From assembly GCF_900465315.1 (NCBI RefSeq), contig NZ_UBIX01000013.1: a stretch of DNA of 64,000 nucleotides; one strand, given 5' to 3'. The DNA comes from Asaia bogorensis_B (GTDB lineage Bacteria; Pseudomonadota; Alphaproteobacteria; Acetobacterales; Acetobacteraceae). The notes beneath the pieces are model-generated. The model was not told the DNA's origin and ran no database searches. It worked only from the letters and a program-made list of their open reading frames with translations. Made by a program: the position numbers and the translations under genes. Of the stretch, positions 1 through 9,042 are shown piece by piece. Every line of letters begins with the position of its first letter. The first letter of the stretch is position 1.

Positions 1-771
1 TTGTCGGGGCGCCACCGTCTGACGATTACAGCCTTGCCAAGCTGGATCGGCGCCCCGGCGCTCGGTTCGGTTCTGTCCCATGTCGAGAGCGTCGTCCTAC
101 AGCTTCATGCTGTCAGCAATCCGGCGGGCGGGCTGTTCAGGGCCCATGAGGCCCAGCGCGACTCTGCCGGCTTCGGCAGGATTTCACCCGTTCCGTGGCA
201 GATTGCGCTGCCAAGCTACGGTACGAAAATCATATGGGGGGAGGCGGGCCAGCCGGTCGCGGTTGAAAGCGAGATGGCACGCGGCATTGCCAGAGGGGCG
301 GGGCAGGAACTGACCGTAGCTCCGGAGGAGGTCGCGCAGTTCATGGAGCGTATCGAGCACGCGCCGCCCGCGGGTCTTGCGGGATGGATCTGGTTCCGCC
401 TGCCGGTTGCTGGTGACCGACGCGCCTGGAGCCTGCCTGCGTGGCTGACGCTGGTCAGGCACGAGCCATTGCGCAGGGCACTCTCGCTCGGCCTGAACCC
501 GCAAGGTGCAGCTTTGTATCATATCGTGTTGAGAAATGACGGCACGATTGACGCCACGCTGCCGCTCATTATCCATGCTGACAAGGGCTGCGCCGGTATG
601 GGGGCGCAGGGGCCTTATCGTCTCGATTACGACCAGGCTGGCCCGGTTCTTGTCAGAACGGGTGAGGCGCTGCTGCCGGTCGGACAGGAAATTGTTGCGG
701 GCTGGCTGACCTGCCAGAAAAAGAAAGATCAGATCAATGTCTCAGCGCAGGACGTTACCCCACGCTTCTGA
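1..771 (+). CDS. DUF3142 family protein, 5'-truncated by window edge
   Basis: The C-terminal 256 residues of a protein whose beginning lies before the window; the reading frame is open from base 1. The segment LTITALPSWI near the start and ALPSYGTKIIWGEAG around residues 69-83 resemble the conserved blocks of DUF3142 proteins, which look like TIM-barrel glycosidase-type domains of unknown role. The stop codon lies 35 bp inside the next gene, so the two are translationally close and probably one operon. No catalytic function is assigned. Family assignment is by motif memory only and is moderately sure; the function is unknown. Confidence 0.6.
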   Translation: MSGRHRLTITALPSWIGAPALGSVLSHVESVVLQLHAVSNPAGGLFRAHEAQRDSAGFGRISPVPWQIALPSYGTKIIWGEAGQPVAVESEMARGIARGAGQELTVAPEEVAQFMERIEHAPPAGLAGWIWFRLPVAGDRRAWSLPAWLTLVRHEPLRRALSLGLNPQGAALYHIVLRNDGTIDATLPLIIHADKGCAGMGAQGPYRLDYDQAGPVLVRTGEALLPVGQEIVAGWLTCQKKKDQINVSAQDVTPRF

Positions 772-2914
772 AGGCCATGCACCCCGCCAAAAGCGGCTGA
801 CAGCAAGGCAGGGGGCCTTGCTTGGCGTGCTGGTTCTGGTGCCTGCAAGCCTCGTCGGCGTCATGGCCTGCGGTCCGTTCTTTCCCGAGCCGTTGTTGAA
901 TGACCGTACACACACGCTTGAGAAGCTGCCTTCTTTTTCGTTTTCTTATGCAATCAGACATCTTTATCCCGGACAGAAGGTAACACCAGAGCCGTCGCCA
1001 GGGTCAGAGGCTGCATCGCCCCCGGATGAGGATAACCCAGCCGAAGCCCGGGCGCGTGATCTCTACCAGAGCGGCGCCCAGGCCTATCGCGACCCCAATA
1101 GCGCCGATCACGGGATCGACGCATTCAAGGCAGTTATTGCGATTCCGGACGCCAGCAACGCGCATGAGAAAGTTGCGGCAGCCTTCATGTTGGGCAAGGC
1201 GTATAGTGCTTCGGCTTTTGCGTCAGCCAACGATCCGGAGCATGACCTGACCGAAGCCGCTCGGGCCTTTGCCCTGACGCGCTCGCTGGTCGATGCGGGC
1301 GCATACGACCCTGACGCCCTGGCCAAGGCCTCATGGGGTGAAGAGGCGAAGCTCTATCTGCGCGGCGCCAATGGTCTGTGTGGCTGGCACGAAATGGAGA
1401 CGCACGCCCCGTGCACGACCAGCCTGAGGAAGGATCTGATTGGCAAAGCGCTCCTTCTTTATGTGCATCAGGTTGAATCCGGATCCTACGCCGGTGAGGA
1501 CTCCTTGCGTTACGTTCTTGGCTGGATCGCGCAATATCCTGATCTGGTGAGAGTGCTCGCCGCTGATCCGCTGTCGCGTAAACTGCTCAGCGCCTATGCC
1601 CTGTCTTTCGATTATGACGATGACCTCGCCCATTCATCCCTGAAAAATCTTGCGGTTGCCGTGCATGAGCAGGGCGTCAAACCGGATGACGGAACCGATC
1701 TGCTGGCGGCCGCGGCCTATCGTCAGGGTCAGTTCGATCTGGCGCGGGATTTCGCGGGACAGAATCCGTCCCCTCTGGCTGCCTGGGTGCGGGCCAAACT
1801 GGCTGTCCGTGCCAATGACACAAAAGCCGCAGCGCTTGCCTATGCCGAGGCGACCAAAGGGTTCCCAACACTGTCGCCTGCGCAAGACCCTGCCATCGCA
1901 GTGCGTATGCAGGGCGAGCAGGGTGTGCTGGCATTGTCGCGCGGCGAATATGTTCAAGCGTTACTCTGGCTTTATAGAGCTGCGCAGCAGGCTGGACCGG
2001 CCAGCGATGTGGAGGTCGATGCCGCCTATGTCGCTGAGCGCGTGCTGAGCGCCGATGAACTCATGCAATTTGTGGATGCCAACGTGCCCCCAGCGCTGCC
2101 CAAGGCATCTGGCGCCCGATCATCCGGAGAACAGAATGGCCAAGCAGAGTCGGTGGATGTGCGGCCCGTTGACCCAATGCCAGATATGATACGGTCACTA
2201 CTCGTGCGCCGCCTGATCCGCGAAAACCGATTTGCTGAGGCTCTGACCTATACGGATCACTTCCGCGCCAAGAGTGGCGATTATGAGAGCGAACACGGTC
2301 AGCCACGCGATCTGACAAAACTGACTTATGAACAACTGATCAAAACCTATGCCCAGGCGCTTTCGGATGCAAAATCACGCTGGACCAGAACGGGGCGGGC
2401 TGAAGCCTGGTTTCTGGCGGCACGGATCGTGAGGCTCTATGGCATGGAGCTGATGGGCACGGAGATCAGGCCGGATTATTATATCTGGGGCGGAACTTAT
2501 GGCTGGGGTGCCAACATCGATCCTCGCTCGGTGCAAGGTCCAGTAGCCCAGCAGCCGCCTGCCTCAAGAACCTTCGTAACGGCGCAGGAAATCGCCCGGT
2601 TCGACAGCAGCGCAGTCAAGCCTGATGTGCGCTATCATTATCGCTGGCTTGCCGTCAGCTATGCATCCCGTGCGGCTGATCTCCTGCCCCCGCGCTCGCA
2701 GGCTTTCGCGGCTGTACTCTGTCAGGCAGCTGGGTGGCAGACCGACCAGACCCAAGCGCTCTACCGGCGTTATGTGCGCGAAGGAGCTGTTGTCGATTTT
2801 GCCCCGAAATTCGGCAATAGCTGCACAGTCAGGCCCGCTTTTGAGCAGACCCGTTTTTACGGGCTCCGCAAGACGTGGCAGCGCGTTCGAGCGGCGATCG
2901 CGCGTCGGCTCTGA
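737..2914 (+). CDS. Large exported protein, probable lipoprotein with TPR-like helices
   Basis: A 725-residue protein of unknown function. After a basic N-terminus, residues 26-45 form a hydrophobic segment ending in VGVMACGPFFPE, a plausible lipobox with Cys45 as the lipidated residue. The mature part is rich in Ala/Leu/Tyr helices with TPR-like spacing (for example around residues 100-200 and 310-420), which suggests a periplasmic scaffold. It starts inside the end of the DUF3142 gene (35 bp overlap), so the pair is likely co-expressed and may act together. I do not recognise a specific family. The start ATG is the first in frame; a later start would shorten the unusual 25-residue leader. 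Confidence 0.7.
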   Translation: MSQRRTLPHASEGHAPRQKRLTARQGALLGVLVLVPASLVGVMACGPFFPEPLLNDRTHTLEKLPSFSFSYAIRHLYPGQKVTPEPSPGSEAASPPDEDNPAEARARDLYQSGAQAYRDPNSADHGIDAFKAVIAIPDASNAHEKVAAAFMLGKAYSASAFASANDPEHDLTEAARAFALTRSLVDAGAYDPDALAKASWGEEAKLYLRGANGLCGWHEMETHAPCTTSLRKDLIGKALLLYVHQVESGSYAGEDSLRYVLGWIAQYPDLVRVLAADPLSRKLLSAYALSFDYDDDLAHSSLKNLAVAVHEQGVKPDDGTDLLAAAAYRQGQFDLARDFAGQNPSPLAAWVRAKLAVRANDTKAAALAYAEATKGFPTLSPAQDPAIAVRMQGEQGVLALSRGEYVQALLWLYRAAQQAGPASDVEVDAAYVAERVLSADELMQFVDANVPPALPKASGARSSGEQNGQAESVDVRPVDPMPDMIRSLLVRRLIRENRFAEALTYTDHFRAKSGDYESEHGQPRDLTKLTYEQLIKTYAQALSDAKSRWTRTGRAEAWFLAARIVRLYGMELMGTEIRPDYYIWGGTYGWGANIDPRSVQGPVAQQPPASRTFVTAQEIARFDSSAVKPDVRYHYRWLAVSYASRAADLLPPRSQAFAAVLCQAAGWQTDQTQALYRRYVREGAVVDFAPKFGNSCTVRPAFEQTRFYGLRKTWQRVRAAIARRL

Positions 2915-2962
2915 GGCGCGCTGCATTCGGGCAGGAAGTGTGGCGACAGGCTTGGGCTGATT

Positions 2963-3760
2963 TCAGGGGGTGTTCTCGTGCTCGCCTGTTGCGATGCGGG
3001 CCTCGACCGCCAGACGCCACGGGGCATCTGCCGGGGCTTCATCCACAGCGCGTCGATACAGGGCGAGACTATCGGGTGAGATGTGACCGTCACGACGGGT
3101 CTGAAGCTCTGCCACCTGCACGGCCAGATCGGGGATGAAGCGTACAGCCAGAACACGACGATACAGGCCGATAGCCTCATCGGGGCGATTCATGGCCTCA
3201 TCCACCTGTCCCAGCAGCAGGGCCGATCGGATGAAATCCGGGTCCTGAGGCGAGAGTGTTGCCACCTGCCGGGCCAGCTTGCCGAAAAGCGCCTGCAGTT
3301 CCGGCGAGACACTGCGCGTGCGGTCCTGATGCGGCTGGGGAGGAAGTGACGGATGACCGTTCACCAGATAGAGCGCGAAACCTGCGACAGGCAGCACGGG
3401 TAGCCAGAGCACAGATTTCCAGAGCCGCATACCTTGTGAAACCTGCGCCCGATGGCCCTCGCGATTATCAGGATCCACACGTGCAGCTGGCAGAGCGCGG
3501 GCTGTGAGTCCGTCATCAGGCAGCGCGTCGGCAGCGAGAATGCGACGCTGTATCTCCAGCCGTGCCTTGCCCGCCTCAGTGGGGTCGATCAGCCCGGAGG
3601 CCATATCCCGATCGAGTTCGCGTAACTGCTCGCGATACAGCGCGAGGGCTGACAGGCGTGGCCCGACGGGTGGGATCTGGCGCTTCGACTGGAGGAATAT
3701 CAGCCAAAGCAGCGGCGAGAGGGCCAGAAGCGTGACAAGTAGGAAACCGGGCCAGCTCAT
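2963..3760 (-). CDS. ccmI: Cytochrome c maturation protein CcmI (CycH)
   Basis: 265 residues. The N-terminus WPGFLLVTLLALSPLLWLIF is a membrane anchor, followed by a CcmI-type cytoplasmic segment (YREQLRELDRDMASGLID) and a second hydrophobic stretch around residues 115-132. The C-terminal half is TPR-like (AALLGQVDEAMNRPDEAIGLYRRVL-type helices) and in the family binds apocytochrome c and hands it to the haem ligation complex. It is the last gene of the ccm operon and overlaps ccmH by 4 bp (ATGA). The order ccmG-ccmH-ccmI and the domain layout make the call firm. Confidence 0.88.
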   Translation of the reverse strand: MSWPGFLLVTLLALSPLLWLIFLQSKRQIPPVGPRLSALALYREQLRELDRDMASGLIDPTEAGKARLEIQRRILAADALPDDGLTARALPAARVDPDNREGHRAQVSQGMRLWKSVLWLPVLPVAGFALYLVNGHPSLPPQPHQDRTRSVSPELQALFGKLARQVATLSPQDPDFIRSALLLGQVDEAMNRPDEAIGLYRRVLAVRFIPDLAVQVAELQTRRDGHISPDSLALYRRAVDEAPADAPWRLAVEARIATGEHENTP

Positions 3761-4269
3761 GGCTTGCTCTCCTCACGCAGCAGACTGGCCAGACGCGTGG
3801 CTTCGGCTTCAGTCAGGGGAGGTTCTTCCTGCTTGCGGCGCATCATCACAAGGGCTGCGCCAATACCGACGGCAACCGCCAGAGCCGGCATGGTCCAGAG
3901 CAGCAATGTGGCCATCGAGAATTGCGGCTTCAACCGGATGAACTCGCCATAGCGATGGGTCATCCATGCCATGATCTGGGCGTCGCTCTCGCCTTTTGCC
4001 ACATGCTCGCGCACGACATGGCGCAAATCGCGCGCCAGCCCTGCGCTGCTATCCTCGATGGATTCGTTCTGGCACACCAGACAGCGCAATTGGGCACCTA
4101 TGGCAGCCGCCCGCTTTTCCTGTGTGGGGTCGTGCAGCATCTCGGACGGATCGTCCAGCGCCAGAGCCCGACCGGATATCAGGGGTGTGAGGGCTAGCAG
4201 CGCTGTCAGCAGAATAACACCAAGCCATGCCGGAGCGAGAGAACGTAAGGCCAATCCTGACGGGCTCAT
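3757..4269 (-). CDS. ccmH: Cytochrome c maturation protein CcmH (CycL)
   Basis: 170 residues: signal or anchor at residues 13-35, then the conserved CcmH block with the redox motif LRCLVCQNESI (Cys63 and Cys66) and the downstream pattern DLRHVVREHVAKGESDAQIM. A C-terminal transmembrane segment lies near residues 120-143. CcmH keeps the CXXCH cysteines of apocytochrome c reduced in the periplasm, working with CcmG. It overlaps ccmI and ccmG by 4 bp each, so translation is coupled. Confidence 0.93.
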   Translation of the reverse strand: MSPSGLALRSLAPAWLGVILLTALLALTPLISGRALALDDPSEMLHDPTQEKRAAAIGAQLRCLVCQNESIEDSSAGLARDLRHVVREHVAKGESDAQIMAWMTHRYGEFIRLKPQFSMATLLLWTMPALAVAVGIGAALVMMRRKQEEPPLTEAEATRLASLLREESKP

Positions 4270-4856
4270 GGTGACCTGCCACCACCTGTAGATGGGGCAG
4301 ACGCCTGCTTGGCGAGAGGCAGGATTGTTTGGTGAAACAGGGCTTCATCGAGTGCGGCCGCGCCGTGCCAGGCAATATGCCCACCCGGCATGACGAGAAA
4401 ACTCTCAGGCACGCCGGTCACGCCCCAGTCGATGGCGGTCATACCGCTTTCATCCAGTCCCGTGCGTGCATAAGGCGAGCCATCGCGCTCGATGAAACGA
4501 CGAGCGTCCTGTGGCTTGTCCTTGTAGGCAATACCCCAAAGAGCGATGTCGCGGCTGATCACCCGCAGGGCGGCCATCTCTGCGACGCAGGGGATACACC
4601 AGGAAGCGAAGAAATTCACGAGCACAGGCACAGGGCTGGCTCTGAGCTCAGCGGTTGAGAAACCGTCACTTTGCCCGGTGAGACCGGGCAGCGAGAAATC
4701 CGGAATAGTCTCGCTCGCCTGATCGTTACGGATGGCATGAGGGTCGAAGGAACCGTCCTGCATCGCCGCCAGCATCTTCCAGCATCCCAGCCCCGCAAGA
4801 GTCGCCCCGGCTACGGGAAGCGCCATGAACATTTGGCGTCTTGTCAGGCGTGTCAT
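4266..4856 (-). CDS. ccmG: Thiol:disulfide interchange protein CcmG (DsbE)
   Basis: 196 residues with a thioredoxin fold. The active site is FFASWCIPC (Cys87 and Cys90) and the cis-proline region reads TGVPESFLV. An N-terminal hydrophobic segment follows LTRRQMFMALPVAG; the RRQMF pattern is reminiscent of a twin-arginine signal, although CcmG proteins are normally Sec-anchored. In the family it passes electrons to CcmH or apocytochrome c in the periplasm. It overlaps ccmF and ccmH by 4 bp on each side. Confidence 0.92.
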   Translation of the reverse strand: MTRLTRRQMFMALPVAGATLAGLGCWKMLAAMQDGSFDPHAIRNDQASETIPDFSLPGLTGQSDGFSTAELRASPVPVLVNFFASWCIPCVAEMAALRVISRDIALWGIAYKDKPQDARRFIERDGSPYARTGLDESGMTAIDWGVTGVPESFLVMPGGHIAWHGAAALDEALFHQTILPLAKQASAPSTGGGRSP

Positions 4857-6871
4857 GGGTGTATCTCCTTCGCGCCCGGCAAGGTAGAGGCTGTGCGGCC
4901 TCTGCCGGGCGCGCCGAGGCGATGGCGCCGATCCGACAGCGAAAGCGCGCCCCCGAGAGCCATGATCACACCGCCAAGCCAGATCCAGGGGGCAAGCGGA
5001 TTATTGTGAAGGCGCAGCACATAGCGGGTCTGCGCGCCTGTACCATGAGCCTCACCTAGTGCAGCATAGAGGTCGCGCAGCAGGTTGGTTCTTATGGCGA
5101 CATCGGTCGTCACCTGATGCTGGCTTGTGAAATCACGACGCGACGGACGCAGATGGGCAATAACATGCCCGCCGCGCAAGACAGTCAGGTCTGCCACGAG
5201 CGCGCGGTAATTCGGGCCGTCCTCCTGTCTGGCGCCATCAAGCCGCCAGACCAGCGCACCCTGCTGGATCGCCTCCCCCACGCCGAGTTCCACCACAGAA
5301 TGGCTCGCCTGTGACATGCCAGTGAGACCCAGCACCGTCACACCCACGCCGATATGAGCCAGAGCCCCGCCCCACACGGCGCGGGGAAGGCCTGCCACGC
5401 GCTGGCGCATGGTCCGGGGTATCACGGTCCACCGGGTTGTGGTGACGCCAAGACGGATGGCCAGATCAGAAAGGCTGGCCGCAATGACCCACAACCCCGC
5501 TGCTGCACAGAGCGCAGGCAGAAGGCCGTCGAGCAGAATGAGCGTGGTTGCAAGCCCAACCGCGGCAAAACAGGCAGCCGGTAAGAGGCGCCGCAGCACC
5601 GGCGAGAGGCGTGCACGCTTCCAGGGCAACAGAGGACCGATACCCATGGCGAGCAGGAGGGGCAGTGCCAGCGGAATGGTGGTGGCATCGAAAAACGGCT
5701 TGCCGACCGAGAGAGTCCGCCCCGTCAGGATCTGCATGAAGGGGGGGTACATGGTGCCAGTCACCACTACCGCGCACAGGGCGCACAGCAGGATGTTATT
5801 GAGCACGAGCCCGCCTTCGCGTGAAAACGGTGCAAAGATGCCCCCCGAGGTGAGCGAGGGGGCTCGCCAGGCAAAAAGCACAAGCGACCCGCCTATGACG
5901 AGCGCAAGCAGACCCAGAATGAAAATGCCGCGGGCGGGGTCATTGGCGAAGGCATGAACCGAATTGAGAATACCCGAGCGTACAAGAAACGTGCCTGAAA
6001 GCGAGAACGAGAAGCTCGCTATGGCCAGCAGAACGGTCCAGATACGCAGGGCATCGCGTTTTTCAACCACGATGGCCGAATGGACGAGGGCCGTTCCGGT
6101 CAGCCAGGGTATGAGCGAGGCGTTTTCCACCGGGTCCCAGAACCAGTAGCCGCCCCAGCCGAGCACATAATAGGACCACCATGAACCCATCGCGATGCCG
6201 CATGTGAGAAACGCCCAGGCCGCCACGGCCCAGGGGCGTACCCAGCGGCCCCAGGCCGCATCCACACGGCCCTCGATCAGCGCGGCGACTGCAAAGGCGA
6301 AGGGCACGGCAAACCCGACATAGCCGGTGTAGAGAATGGGCGGGTGGAAGGCGAGGCCGGGGTCCTGCAGAAGCGGGTTCATGCCCTGCCCGTCATCGGG
6401 TGCTGGCCAGATGCGCTCGAACGGGTCGGAAGTGAGCAGACAGAAAAGCTGGAACCCGGTCGATACGCCACCCAGAATGGCCAGCACACGAGCCTTGAGC
6501 ACAAGCGGCAGGTTGCGGCCAAACAGGGCCACGGCGCCCCCGCACAGGGCAAGGATAAGCGCCCAGAGCAGAACCGACCCCTCGTGATTACCCCAGACGC
6601 CCGTGATCTTGTAGAGCAACGGCTTGCTCAGGGCAGAATTCGCGGCCACGTTCTGAACCGAGAAATCATCACTTACCGCGCAGGCAATCAGGCTTGCGAA
6701 GGAAAAGCCCAGTGCCAGCAGCTGGGCTACAGCCAGCGCCGGGGCCAGATCGAGCAGCGCAACTCTGGCGCGTGCGGCCCCCCAGAGCGGCAGGATGAAC
6801 TGGGCCAGTGCGATCACGCAGGCCAGAGCCAGTGCATAATGGCCCTGTTCGGCCCCCAGGACAGAAATCAT
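4853..6871 (-). CDS. ccmF: Haem lyase CcmF
   Basis: A polytopic membrane protein with the WWD-domain signature WGGYWFWDPVENASLIPWL, the site where CcmF binds haem delivered by holo-CcmE. With CcmH and CcmI it ligates haem to apocytochrome c. The start chosen (MISVLGAEQGHYALAL) matches the usual CcmF N-terminus and gives 672 residues, 10 bp after the ccmE stop; an in-frame ATG at 6913 would add 14 residues and overlap ccmE. No strong ribosome site is visible before either start. Many hydrophobic helices run from residue 10 to the C-terminus. Confidence 0.93.
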   Translation of the reverse strand: MISVLGAEQGHYALALACVIALAQFILPLWGAARARVALLDLAPALAVAQLLALGFSFASLIACAVSDDFSVQNVAANSALSKPLLYKITGVWGNHEGSVLLWALILALCGGAVALFGRNLPLVLKARVLAILGGVSTGFQLFCLLTSDPFERIWPAPDDGQGMNPLLQDPGLAFHPPILYTGYVGFAVPFAFAVAALIEGRVDAAWGRWVRPWAVAAWAFLTCGIAMGSWWSYYVLGWGGYWFWDPVENASLIPWLTGTALVHSAIVVEKRDALRIWTVLLAIASFSFSLSGTFLVRSGILNSVHAFANDPARGIFILGLLALVIGGSLVLFAWRAPSLTSGGIFAPFSREGGLVLNNILLCALCAVVVTGTMYPPFMQILTGRTLSVGKPFFDATTIPLALPLLLAMGIGPLLPWKRARLSPVLRRLLPAACFAAVGLATTLILLDGLLPALCAAAGLWVIAASLSDLAIRLGVTTTRWTVIPRTMRQRVAGLPRAVWGGALAHIGVGVTVLGLTGMSQASHSVVELGVGEAIQQGALVWRLDGARQEDGPNYRALVADLTVLRGGHVIAHLRPSRRDFTSQHQVTTDVAIRTNLLRDLYAALGEAHGTGAQTRYVLRLHNNPLAPWIWLGGVIMALGGALSLSDRRHRLGAPGRGRTASTLPGAKEIHP

Positions 6872-6881
6872 GCGACAGACA

Positions 6882-7436
6882 TCATGGTGTTGTGTGACCC
6901 TTGGCATCGTCACGGATCATGCTCGTCCAGCTTTCGGAACTGGGTGGTTTGCCAAAGCGCGGGTCCCATTTGCCGCTGCGTTGCAGGGCTTCAGCCACCT
7001 CTTTCGGCATATAGGTCTCGTCATGTTTGGCCAGCACTTCAGAGGCAGCAAAGGGCGCGCCTGCATGATAGCTGCCAAGGGCGACCACACTTTGCCCTTC
7101 CCGGAACAGATCCGGCAGGATGCCCTCGAAACGCACCTCGACGGCGGCTTGCCCATCCGTGACCCTGAAGAAATTGACCGGTGTCTTGCCGTCCGTTTCG
7201 CGTCGGAGCGACCCCGCTACGACCATGCCGCCAAGGCGAATCACCCGGTCAGGCGCGGGTGGCTTTTGCACAAGCTGTGAGGGCGCCATGAAGAAGACAA
7301 TACTGGAGGAAAACGCATTCAGTACCAGCGCCGTCGCGATGGTGAAGCAGGCGAGGCAACTTAGCACAAGCCATAAACGCCGGGATTTGCGGGTCATGCG
7401 ACGCTTCGGGCGCGTCTGAAAGAGCGTATCGCTCAT
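6882..7436 (-). CDS. ccmE: Haem chaperone CcmE (CycJ)
   Basis: 184 residues: basic N-terminus, one membrane anchor (residues 21-50), then an OB-fold periplasmic domain. The haem-binding signature AKHDETYMPKEV is present, with His138 as the residue that covalently binds haem in the family. CcmE takes haem from CcmC and delivers it to CcmF. An internal Met14 is an alternative start. It overlaps ccmD by 4 bp. Confidence 0.93.
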   Translation of the reverse strand: MSDTLFQTRPKRRMTRKSRRLWLVLSCLACFTIATALVLNAFSSSIVFFMAPSQLVQKPPAPDRVIRLGGMVVAGSLRRETDGKTPVNFFRVTDGQAAVEVRFEGILPDLFREGQSVVALGSYHAGAPFAASEVLAKHDETYMPKEVAEALQRSGKWDPRFGKPPSSESWTSMIRDDAKGHTTP

Positions 7437-7630
7437 GAGGTCGCCTCCTGATCGGGGAGCGATCCGGTATCGGGGCTTCCGATGCTGCGGTGTCTGGCTC
7501 CCTGCCGCTGTTCGAGCAGCATGAGGCGGGCTCTGGCGCGGCGCAGCCGCAGCACGAGAGGCAGGGTAAAGGCACCGATCATCACAAGCGTCGCGGCATA
7601 GGAGGCAACGATATAGGGCAGATGGGTCAC
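7433..7630 (-). CDS. ccmD: Haem exporter accessory protein CcmD
   Basis: A small 65-residue gene read from a GTG at 7630 that overlaps the ccmC stop as GTGA. The protein has one transmembrane helix (PYIVASYAATLVMIGAFTL) followed by an Arg-rich cytoplasmic tail, the standard CcmD layout, and sits between ccmC and ccmE as expected. CcmD helps release holo-CcmE from CcmC. The frame is open further upstream inside ccmC, but the GTG start fits both size and coupling. Confidence 0.85.
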   Translation of the reverse strand: MTHLPYIVASYAATLVMIGAFTLPLVLRLRRARARLMLLEQRQGARHRSIGSPDTGSLPDQEATS

Positions 7631-8427
7631 GCGGCCGGTCCCTCGTGCATGAGCGATCGGGTCATGATCTGTCGGGCCCGGGCTTCGAGAATGGCGGCCT
7701 TGAGGCGGCCTGTCACAAGGGCGGCGAAGCCGAAGGCAAAGCCGACCATGCAGCATGAAAGCGGCAGCAGCATGGAGGGCGGCATGGCAGGGGCATGGGT
7801 AAGCGTGATGCTGTCGGGCTGGTGCAGGGTATTCCACCAGCTGACGCTGAACTTGATGATGGGCAGATCGATGACACCGGCGATGGCCAGAACAGCCGCG
7901 GCACGATAACCGCGCTGCGGATCGTCAAAGGCCTGAATCAGCGCAATATGACCGAGATACAGAAAAAACAGCACGAGAACCGATGTCAGCCGTGCATCCC
8001 ACACCCACCACGTCCCCCACATGGGCTTGCCCCAGAGCGAACCGGTGATCAGACATAGTGCAGTAATGGCAGCGCCTAATGGTCCGATCTCGACGGCGGC
8101 AAGATCGGCCAGAGGATGCTTCCAGACGAGGGACAGAACCCCGCATATGGCAAGAGCGGCATAGCCACCCGAGGCCAGTATCGCCATGGGGACATGGATA
8201 TACATGATCCGCACGGCGTCCCCCTGCTGCCAGTCTGCTGGCGCCCAGATCAGCGCCCAGACCAGACCGACACCAAGCGTCAGGCATGACAGAAGGGCCA
8301 GTAGCGGCAACAGCCATTGCGCCAGCTTCAGGAAGCGCCCCGGATTGGCGTAACGATGCAGGAACGTTCCCCGTACGGGCCGTTCTACGCTTTTGCCTCC
8401 CTTGGTGTCTTGCGCAGTTCCTGTCAC
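7627..8427 (-). CDS. ccmC: Haem exporter protein CcmC
   Basis: 266 residues with about six transmembrane segments and the WWD signature GTWWVWDARLTSVLVL, which holds haem for transfer to CcmE. The conserved MYIHVPMA segment is also present. It is the first gene of this ccm operon; the ABC exporter genes ccmA and ccmB that often precede it are absent, and an oppositely oriented EVE-domain gene lies upstream. The first 25 residues are not typical and an internal start cannot be excluded. Confidence 0.93.
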   Translation of the reverse strand: MTGTAQDTKGGKSVERPVRGTFLHRYANPGRFLKLAQWLLPLLALLSCLTLGVGLVWALIWAPADWQQGDAVRIMYIHVPMAILASGGYAALAICGVLSLVWKHPLADLAAVEIGPLGAAITALCLITGSLWGKPMWGTWWVWDARLTSVLVLFFLYLGHIALIQAFDDPQRGYRAAAVLAIAGVIDLPIIKFSVSWWNTLHQPDSITLTHAPAMPPSMLLPLSCCMVGFAFGFAALVTGRLKAAILEARARQIMTRSLMHEGPAA

Positions 8428-8603
8428 TTCGTGCTTCTCTCCTCCTCGATCGCGGTCATGATATAGCCCGCTTCAGCCACCATCCAATGCAGGTTTTGAC
8501 GGAAAGCCGTCCTGATACGGGATTCATGGCGGGGGAGGGAGGCCATAAGGTGCAGTTTCTTCCGATAACCCAAACAGGTCAGGCCGATAAGAGAGGGACG
8601 ATA

Positions 8604-9026
8604 ATGCAGTACTGGTTGATCAAATCCGAACCCGAGGCCTTCTCATGGCAGCAGCAGGTGCGCAACGACGTCGAGCCCTGGACCGGTGTGCGCAATTACC
8701 AGGCGCGTAACAATCTCGCCGCCATGCGCTGTGGCGATCTGGCATTTTTCTATCACTCGGTTTCGGACAAGGAGATCGTGGGTGTGGTCCGGGTTGTCCG
8801 CGAATCCTATCCCGATCCGAGCGCCGAGGGCGGCAAATGGGTTTGCGTGGACGTGCAGGCCTGTGGGGCCTTTGAAAATCCGGTTTCTCTCGCGACCATC
8901 AAGGCCGATCCGGCTCTGGCTGATATGGCGCTTTTGCGTCAGTCACGTCTCTCGGTAGCGCCCGTCACCGAAGATGAATGGCACCATCTTTGCCATATGG
9001 GAGGGTGGAACAAGCCAAAGGGCTGA
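8604..9026 (+). CDS. EVE-domain protein (thymocyte nuclear protein 1-like)
   Basis: 140 residues forming a single EVE (PUA-like) domain: it begins MQYWLIKSEPEAFSW and contains WTGVRNYQARNNLAAMRCGDLAFFYHS, the usual EVE pattern. EVE domains bind modified bases in DNA or RNA; the bacterial role is not settled. The ATG at 8604 is preceded by GAGAGGG at a suitable distance; the frame stays open upstream, but the conserved fold starts here. It diverges from ccmC and converges on the MocR gene, with 16 bp between stops. Confidence 0.85.
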   Translation: MQYWLIKSEPEAFSWQQQVRNDVEPWTGVRNYQARNNLAAMRCGDLAFFYHSVSDKEIVGVVRVVRESYPDPSAEGGKWVCVDVQACGAFENPVSLATIKADPALADMALLRQSRLSVAPVTEDEWHHLCHMGGWNKPKG

Positions 9027-9042
9027 GCCTCCCGCAACGGGC

